A DNA stretch of 64,000 nt from assembly GCF_020991455.1 (NCBI RefSeq), contig NZ_JAJMOX010000006.1:310001-374000 (forward strand), written 5' to 3'. Below the pieces are notes generated by a model. That model saw only the letters and a program-made list of their open reading frames with translations, did no database searches and was not told where the DNA came from. The translations under genes were made by a program, and so were the position numbers. Source of the DNA: Flavobacterium sp. JAS. Its GTDB lineage: Bacteria > Bacteroidota > Bacteroidia > Flavobacteriales > Flavobacteriaceae. Of this stretch, positions 61,225 to 64,000 are shown piece by piece; position 1 is the first letter of the stretch, and every line of letters begins with the position of its first letter.

Positions 61225-62202
61225 ATGACAGGACTCGTATATAAATCTACAGGAAGTTGGTACACCGTAAAATCTCAAAGTGGTGATTTTATAGAATGCC
61301 GTATGAAAGGGAAGTTTAGGATGAAAGGTATAAAAAGTACTAATCCTATTGCTGTAGGCGATATTGTAGATTATGAACTCGAAGAAACTTCGGATGCCGT
61401 AACAGGAACGATTTTTAATATTCACGAAAGAAAGAATTACATCGTTCGTAAATCGGTTAATTTATCGCATCAGATGCATATTATTGCGTCTAATATTGAT
61501 CGTGTTTTTTTATTAATCACAATTAATAATCCTCCAACAACCTTCAATTTTATAGATCGTTTTTTGGTAACTGCCGAAGCTTATAATATTGAAACTATTT
61601 TGGTTTTTAATAAAATTGATACTTTTGATGAACCTACGCTTGAAGACCAATTGTATATGCAATATGTTTATCAGCAAATAGGTTATAAATGTCTTCGAGT
61701 TTCTTCAACCGAAATGAAAGGAATCGAAGAATTAAAAGAAATGATGATTGGCAAAGTAAGTATGTTTTCTGGCCATTCAGGTGTTGGGAAATCTACTTTG
61801 GTAAATGCTATGGAACCTACCTTGCATCTTAAAACCAAAAATATTTCTGAAGCCAGTAAACAAGGTCAGCATACGACGACTTTTGCAGAAATGTATGACT
61901 TGTCTTTTGATGCAAAAATCATAGATACTCCCGGAATTAAAGGTTTTGGAATTGTAGATATGGAACCATCTGAAATTAGCGGATATTTTCCTGAGTTCTT
62001 TAAACTAAAAGATCAATGTAAGTTCAATAATTGCTTGCATAAAGAAGAACCACATTGTGCTATTAAGGCAGCTTTAGAAAAAGACGAGATCGCTTGGTCG
62101 CGTTACAATAGTTACTTGAAGATTCTGGAGGGTGATGATGAAAATTATCGTACAGATTCTTACGATGAAGATCGAAAAGCTAGTGACGAACTAAGAAAAT
62201 AG
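61225..62202 (+). CDS. rsgA: ribosome small-subunit GTPase RsgA
   Basis: 325 aa. A circularly permuted GTPase that checks 30S maturation. An N-terminal OB domain (residues 1-70, GLVYKSTGSWYTVKSQSGDF) is followed by the G domain in permuted order: FNKIDTFDEP (G4), GHSGVGKSTLVNAM (G1), TTTFAEM (G2), IIDTPGIKGFG (G3). The C-terminal zinc knuckle is C..NNCLHKEEPHC. The start is 22 nt past a short AT-rich leader; the length fits the family. Confidence 0.94.
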   Translation: MTGLVYKSTGSWYTVKSQSGDFIECRMKGKFRMKGIKSTNPIAVGDIVDYELEETSDAVTGTIFNIHERKNYIVRKSVNLSHQMHIIASNIDRVFLLITINNPPTTFNFIDRFLVTAEAYNIETILVFNKIDTFDEPTLEDQLYMQYVYQQIGYKCLRVSSTEMKGIEELKEMMIGKVSMFSGHSGVGKSTLVNAMEPTLHLKTKNISEASKQGQHTTTFAEMYDLSFDAKIIDTPGIKGFGIVDMEPSEISGYFPEFFKLKDQCKFNNCLHKEEPHCAIKAALEKDEIAWSRYNSYLKILEGDDENYRTDSYDEDRKASDELRK

Positions 62203-62332
62203 TCGTTTACATCTCATAAACAGTATTTTACACTTTATATAGGTCGTTTTACCATTAAAATTATTTATAAGTAAATTTTATAGATTCCAGTTTCCAATCA
62301 AAAAAATAATATTAAACAATAGTTTATTGTAG

Positions 62333-62357
62333 AGATGCACTGCAGTGCATCTTTTTG
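62333..62357 (+). terminator. palindrome with T-run after rsgA
   Basis: AGATGCACTGCAGTGCATCT is a perfect 20-bp palindrome followed by TTTT. It could end rsgA transcription, although it is 130 bp downstream and has the look of a dispersed repeat. Confidence 0.6.
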
Positions 62358-62379
62358 TTATAATTGAAAATTTAAAAAA

Positions 62380-62832
62380 ATGAGAATAGTTCTTCAAAGA
62401 GTTTCTTCAGCATCAGTAACGGTTGAAAATAATAAAACAGCAGATATTCAAAAGGGATTATTAGTTTTAGTTGGAATTGAAGAGGCCGACACTCAGGAAG
62501 ATATTGATTGGCTTGTTGGGAAAATTATTAAAATGAGAATTTTTGGTGACGAAAATGATGTCATGAACTGCTCGGTTCAGGATATTGATGGCGATATTAT
62601 AGTCGTAAGCCAATTTACACTTCACGCTTCTACCAAAAAAGGCAATCGTCCTTCGTATATAAAAGCAGCAAAACCTGACTTTGCAATTCCTATGTACGAG
62701 AATTTTGTGAAAGCATTAGAAAAAGATTTCAATAAAAAAGTTCAAACCGGAATTTTTGGTGCCAATATGAAGGTAAGTCTCTTAAATGACGGGCCTGTAA
62801 CAATTATAATGGACAGTAAAAACAGAGAGTAA
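62380..62832 (+). CDS. dtd: D-aminoacyl-tRNA deacylase
   Basis: 150 aa, the DTD length. It removes D-amino acids wrongly attached to tRNA. The N-terminus MRIVLQRVSSASVTVENNKT is diagnostic. The two active-site motifs are the SQFTL of VVSQFTLHAS and the C-terminal GxNP-like LNDGPVTIIMDS. KGNRPSYIKAAKPD lies between. It is followed 63 bp later by a DUF3857 gene with its own promoter. Confidence 0.94.
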   Translation: MRIVLQRVSSASVTVENNKTADIQKGLLVLVGIEEADTQEDIDWLVGKIIKMRIFGDENDVMNCSVQDIDGDIIVVSQFTLHASTKKGNRPSYIKAAKPDFAIPMYENFVKALEKDFNKKVQTGIFGANMKVSLLNDGPVTIIMDSKNRE

Positions 62833-62871
62833 AATTTTACAAACAAATGTTAAGGATTTCTAAAAATAATA

Positions 62872-62879
62872 TATATTTG
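62872..62879 (+). promoter_or_regulatory. -7 element of the DUF3857 gene
   Basis: TATATTTG matches TAnnTTTG; a TTA, near the -33 TTG, lies 19 nt upstream. Transcription would start about 10 nt before ATG 62896. Confidence 0.5.
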
Positions 62880-62895
62880 GCGAAATTACTTACTA

Positions 62896-64000
62896 ATGAG
62901 AAACCCTTTTTTTGCGTTACTTTTTTTCTTTGTTACTCTTCTTTCGTCAGCTCAAAAAAGCGAATATGCAATAACTACAATTGCTGATAGTCTTAAAGAA
63001 AATGCCAATGCTGTTGTACGTTTAAATCAGATTGATATTACTATTGCTTCGCAAAGAAGTATGATTGTTAAAACACAACGTGTTGTAACGGTTTTTAATG
63101 AAAAAGGTTCTCATGAAATTGATGCTGCTGAAGGATATAGTAAAAATTCATCAGTTAAGAGTATTGAAGCAATTGTTTATGATGCTTTTGGGAATGAATT
63201 AAAAAAAATCAAAAGAAAAGATTTTAAAGATGTGAGTGCGGTTGATGAAGGAGTACTTATTTCTGATAATAGATATCTTTATTTAGAATATACTCCAATT
63301 TCATATCCTTACACTGTGGTTTTTAACAGTGAAACAGAAACTTCTACTACTGCATTCATCCCAAGTTGGATGCCAATAAGCGGGTATTATACAAGTGTTG
63401 AAAAAAATGTACTAAATGTTAATTATCCTGCTAATTTAGGTTTTAGAAAGAAAGAATATCATTTTTCGAATTTTAATATTAAAAAAATATTAGATAGTGA
63501 TACGCAGCTTAATTATGTTGCGTCTAATATTGTCGCTCAGAAATCTGAGGAGTATAGTCCTGCTTTTAGTGATTTATATCCGAAGGTGCTTATGGGATTA
63601 GAGTTTTTTAATTTGGAAGGAGTAGATGGAAATGCTAAAACTTGGAAAGAATATGGTAAATGGTGGGCAGATAAAATATTAGTAGGAACTGATGAGATTT
63701 CGGAAGAGACAAAATCTAAGATGAGGGCTTTGGTAAGTACCGAACAAGATCCTATAAAAAAAGCAAAGTTAATTTATGATTACTTGCAGAAAAAGGCAAG
63801 ATATGTTGCAATTGCAGAAGGAATTGGAGGATGGAAGCCAATGTTGGCGGGTGATGTTGATAGACTAGGATACGGTGATTGTAAAGCTTTAACAAATTAT
63901 ACAAAAGCCTTATTGAAATCTGTAGGTGTTGAATCATATTATACAAAATTGTATGGAGATAATTATAAAAGAGATATTCAATCAGATTTTGTATCACAAC
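62896..64000 (+). CDS. DUF3857 / transglutaminase-like protein (3' end cut by window)
   Basis: At least 368 aa; the frame stays open to the window end. A signal peptide (MRNPFFALLFFFVTLLSSAQ) leads to a DUF3857 domain (about residues 45-230: IASQRSMIVKTQRVVTVFNE, VYDAFGNELKKIKRKDFKDV). A transglutaminase-like core follows, with KAKLIYDYLQKKARYVAIAE and YGDCKALTNYTKALLKSVGV carrying the catalytic Cys. Such proteins are periplasmic or surface exposed in Bacteroidota and of unknown substrate. The His and Asp of the triad should lie beyond the window. Confidence 0.88.
   Translation, partial: MRNPFFALLFFFVTLLSSAQKSEYAITTIADSLKENANAVVRLNQIDITIASQRSMIVKTQRVVTVFNEKGSHEIDAAEGYSKNSSVKSIEAIVYDAFGNELKKIKRKDFKDVSAVDEGVLISDNRYLYLEYTPISYPYTVVFNSETETSTTAFIPSWMPISGYYTSVEKNVLNVNYPANLGFRKKEYHFSNFNIKKILDSDTQLNYVASNIVAQKSEEYSPAFSDLYPKVLMGLEFFNLEGVDGNAKTWKEYGKWWADKILVGTDEISEETKSKMRALVSTEQDPIKKAKLIYDYLQKKARYVAIAEGIGGWKPMLAGDVDRLGYGDCKALTNYTKALLKSVGVESYYTKLYGDNYKRDIQSDFVSQ

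Noticed and set aside
63752..63997. 81-residue minus-strand frame at the window end
   Set aside because: Opposite to the DUF3857/transglutaminase coding region with its catalytic motif; composition is that of a shadow frame.
1..64000. tRNA, rRNA, phage or transposase genes
   Set aside because: Read-through of intergenic regions showed no cloverleaf with CCA-adjacent arms, no ribosomal signatures and no integrase, terminase or transposase motifs.

Overview
The window looks like one contiguous piece of a Flavobacterium-type chromosome (Bacteroidota, relative of F. johnsoniae). The evidence is AT-rich DNA, promoters of the TTG-N19/20-TAnnTTTG type, lipoproteins with an S(D/E)-rich surface-export signal after the lipobox Cys, several cargo proteins with type IX secretion (T9SS) C-terminal domains, TonB receptors with carboxypeptidase-like N-domains, and families such as DUF4271, DUF4296 and DUF3109. 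No rRNA, tRNA, CRISPR array, prophage or transposase gene was seen.

Layout. 1-5.9 kb: truncated alpha/beta hydrolase, ECF sigma factor and membrane protein; then a surface lipoprotein divergent from a TPR histidine kinase/NarL-type regulator pair, with an 18-bp palindrome between them; then a zinc metallopeptidase. 6-15.1 kb: Lrp regulator, hemD/DUF4271, polyprenol-phosphate glycosyltransferase/dihydroorotase/DUF4296, an SDR enzyme, tyrS and a LuxE-like acyl-protein synthetase. 15.2-25.6 kb: a probable phosphate-starvation locus with a surface lipoprotein, a T9SS protein, a TonB receptor, a PhoB-like regulator, a PhoR-like kinase and an OprP-like porin. Four of its promoters carry the same 11-bp-phased TAAC/TAAT arrays. 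25.7-38.4 kb: glycosyltransferase, Lys/Ala-rich protein with a PBCV basic-adaptor tail, very large surface protein, AraC regulator plus TonB receptor, a small DUF5808/DUF2007 pair, XRE regulator and a T9SS-exported GH74 xyloglucanase. 38.5-48.6 kb: aspartate kinase, acetyltransferase, fbp, TerB, HupE/dCMP deaminase/S41 protease cluster, small oxidoreductase, MarC, DUF3109. 48.9-56.3 kb: nrdB-nrdA, DUF1800-DUF1501 pair, RelE/ParE toxin-antitoxin. 56.5-60.9 kb: aromatic amino acid operon (prephenate dehydratase, aminotransferase, prephenate dehydrogenase, DAHP synthase/chorismate mutase) preceded by a Phe/Tyr-rich leader peptide and an attenuator. 61-64 kb: rsgA, dtd and a DUF3857 protein cut by the window end.

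The strongest second-look items are the phased operator array shared by four promoters (16.9-24.3 kb) and the Phe/Tyr leader attenuator (56.5-56.7 kb). Intergenic space is unusually rich in short inverted repeats. At least five families recur within the window, and their distribution suggests small non-autonomous dispersed elements. A duplicated 3' end of the luxE-like gene now forms the tyrS terminator.
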